Below are positions 5,086 through 5,763 of a DNA stretch of 5,763 nt, piece by piece. How positions within the stretch are numbered: the stretch's first letter is position 1; each line of letters opens with the position of its first letter. The DNA lies in the NCBI GenBank assembly GCA_021741285.1, contig JAIOYD010000109.1, forward strand, positions 1-5,763. The letters run 5' to 3'. The notes under the pieces are model-generated. The model had not been told where the DNA came from and did not search any database. It was given only the letters and a program-made list of their open reading frames with translations. Position numbers and translations under genes: made by a program. This stretch comes from Rickettsiaceae bacterium. Its GTDB lineage: Bacteria > Pseudomonadota > Alphaproteobacteria > Rickettsiales > Rickettsiaceae.

Positions 5086-5763
5086 ATGATTATATCAGAG
5101 CTAAAAAAAGATAAGACTGAATTTCACGTAAAAGTTGTAATTTCAGTTCAGGATATCTCAAAACAAATAGAAGTTGAGTTAGCTAGTATTGCAAAAACTG
5201 CAAAAATGGATGGATTTCGAGTTGGAAAAGTTCCCTTATCTGTTTTACGTAAAAAATACGTCCCGACAATTAGGAGCAATATCGCACGCGATAAGATAGA
5301 CGCAGCTATAAAAAAGGTTGTGAAAGACAATAATCTTAATATTGCCTTTGATCCAGCGATAGAAGATTTTAAAAACGAAGATAATCAAGATATTGAATTT
5401 GTTTTAAAATTTGAGCTCCTACCACTCGTTACTTTGCCTGACTTTAAGAAAATATCTATTGAAAAGCCAGTATTGGAGGTTTCAAAAAAAGATATCGATG
5501 AAAATCTCGACAAGATATTAAGTTTTTCTAAATCATACGACAAAGAAACAAAATCAAAGGCAAAAGCAGGTGATCAAGTCACAATAGATGCGATTGGTTA
5601 TGTTGATGAAAAAGCATTTGAGGGCGGAAAACTAAATTCTCAGAAGCTAGTCTTAGGAAGTAAATCCTTTATTCCAGGTTTTGAAGACCAACTATTTGGT
5701 AGCAAGGCTGGCGACGATGTTTCAGTTAAAGTTGATTTCCCTAAGGACTATCATTCAAAAGAC
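5086..5763 (+). CDS. tig: Trigger factor, N-terminal 226 residues (runs off right edge)
   Basis: Trigger factor is the ribosome-bound chaperone and peptidyl-prolyl isomerase that meets nascent chains at the exit tunnel. The frame is open from ATG 5086 to the end of the window, roughly half of the usual 430-450 residues. The ribosome-binding domain (about 1-115) holds the docking signature GFRVGKVP at 43-50, followed by LSVLRKKY. The FKBP-like isomerase domain begins near 160 (AGDQVTIDAIGY) and shows the fingerprint FIPGFEDQLFGSKAGD at 195-210. The C-terminal chaperone arms are beyond the window. A stop (TAA, 5062-5064) lies upstream in frame, and ATG 5086 is the first start; it gives a family-like N-terminus (MIISELKKDKTEFHVKV). 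No clear Shine-Dalgarno precedes it. No frameshift is seen in the visible part. Confidence 0.93.
   Translation, partial: MIISELKKDKTEFHVKVVISVQDISKQIEVELASIAKTAKMDGFRVGKVPLSVLRKKYVPTIRSNIARDKIDAAIKKVVKDNNLNIAFDPAIEDFKNEDNQDIEFVLKFELLPLVTLPDFKKISIEKPVLEVSKKDIDENLDKILSFSKSYDKETKSKAKAGDQVTIDAIGYVDEKAFEGGKLNSQKLVLGSKSFIPGFEDQLFGSKAGDDVSVKVDFPKDYHSKD

Noticed and set aside
5148..5330. 60-codon minus-strand frame inside tig
   Set aside because: It is antisense to the trigger factor ribosome-binding domain, including its GFRxGxxP motif.
1..5763. Previously undescribed multi-gene system
   Set aside because: All genes but one belong to well-known housekeeping families. No defence, toxin-antitoxin, CRISPR, phage or secretion signature was seen on either strand.

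Overview
The window is AT-rich and carries core housekeeping genes in a style that points to an obligate intracellular alphaproteobacterium, most likely of the Rickettsiaceae. This rests on recalled family resemblance (trigger factor, DapF and GpsA sequence style, AT-rich codons, an IS630-type transposase end and a palindromic intergenic repeat), not on a database search.

Layout: positions 1-126 are the C-terminal end of an IS630-family transposase cut by the window edge. It is followed at once by a compact imperfect palindrome (136-241) with perfect 11-bp terminal inverted repeats. The right arm of this repeat supplies the stop codon of gpsA, whose product seems to lack its usual C-terminal helix. 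From about 3660 back to 237, on the minus strand, runs a tight four-gene operon: an unrecognised 130-residue two-helix membrane protein, dapF (LL- to meso-diaminopimelate), mtaB (tRNA methylthiolation) and gpsA (glycerol 3-phosphate synthesis). The junctions are a 2-nt gap, an 8-nt overlap and a 1-nt overlap, each with a Shine-Dalgarno-like sequence inside the gene before it. A good sigma-70-like promoter (TTGACT, 16 bp, TTTAAT) stands before the first gene.

On the plus strand, divergent from the operon, lie dapE (3741-4877), a tRNA-Leu(UAG) gene with encoded CCA (4897-4981), and the first 226 codons of tig, trigger factor (from 5086), which runs off the right edge. The 127-bp intergenic region 3614-3740 separates dapE from the dapF operon. 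These two enzymes catalyse consecutive steps: DapE makes LL-diaminopimelate and DapF converts it to the meso form for peptidoglycan and lysine. MtaB and GpsA serve tRNA modification and phospholipid synthesis and have no obvious pathway link to DapF.

I see no sign of a defence island, secretion locus, CRISPR array or other undescribed multi-gene system. The points most worth a second look are the repeat/IS junction that has eroded the end of gpsA, and the unrecognised membrane protein that heads the operon.
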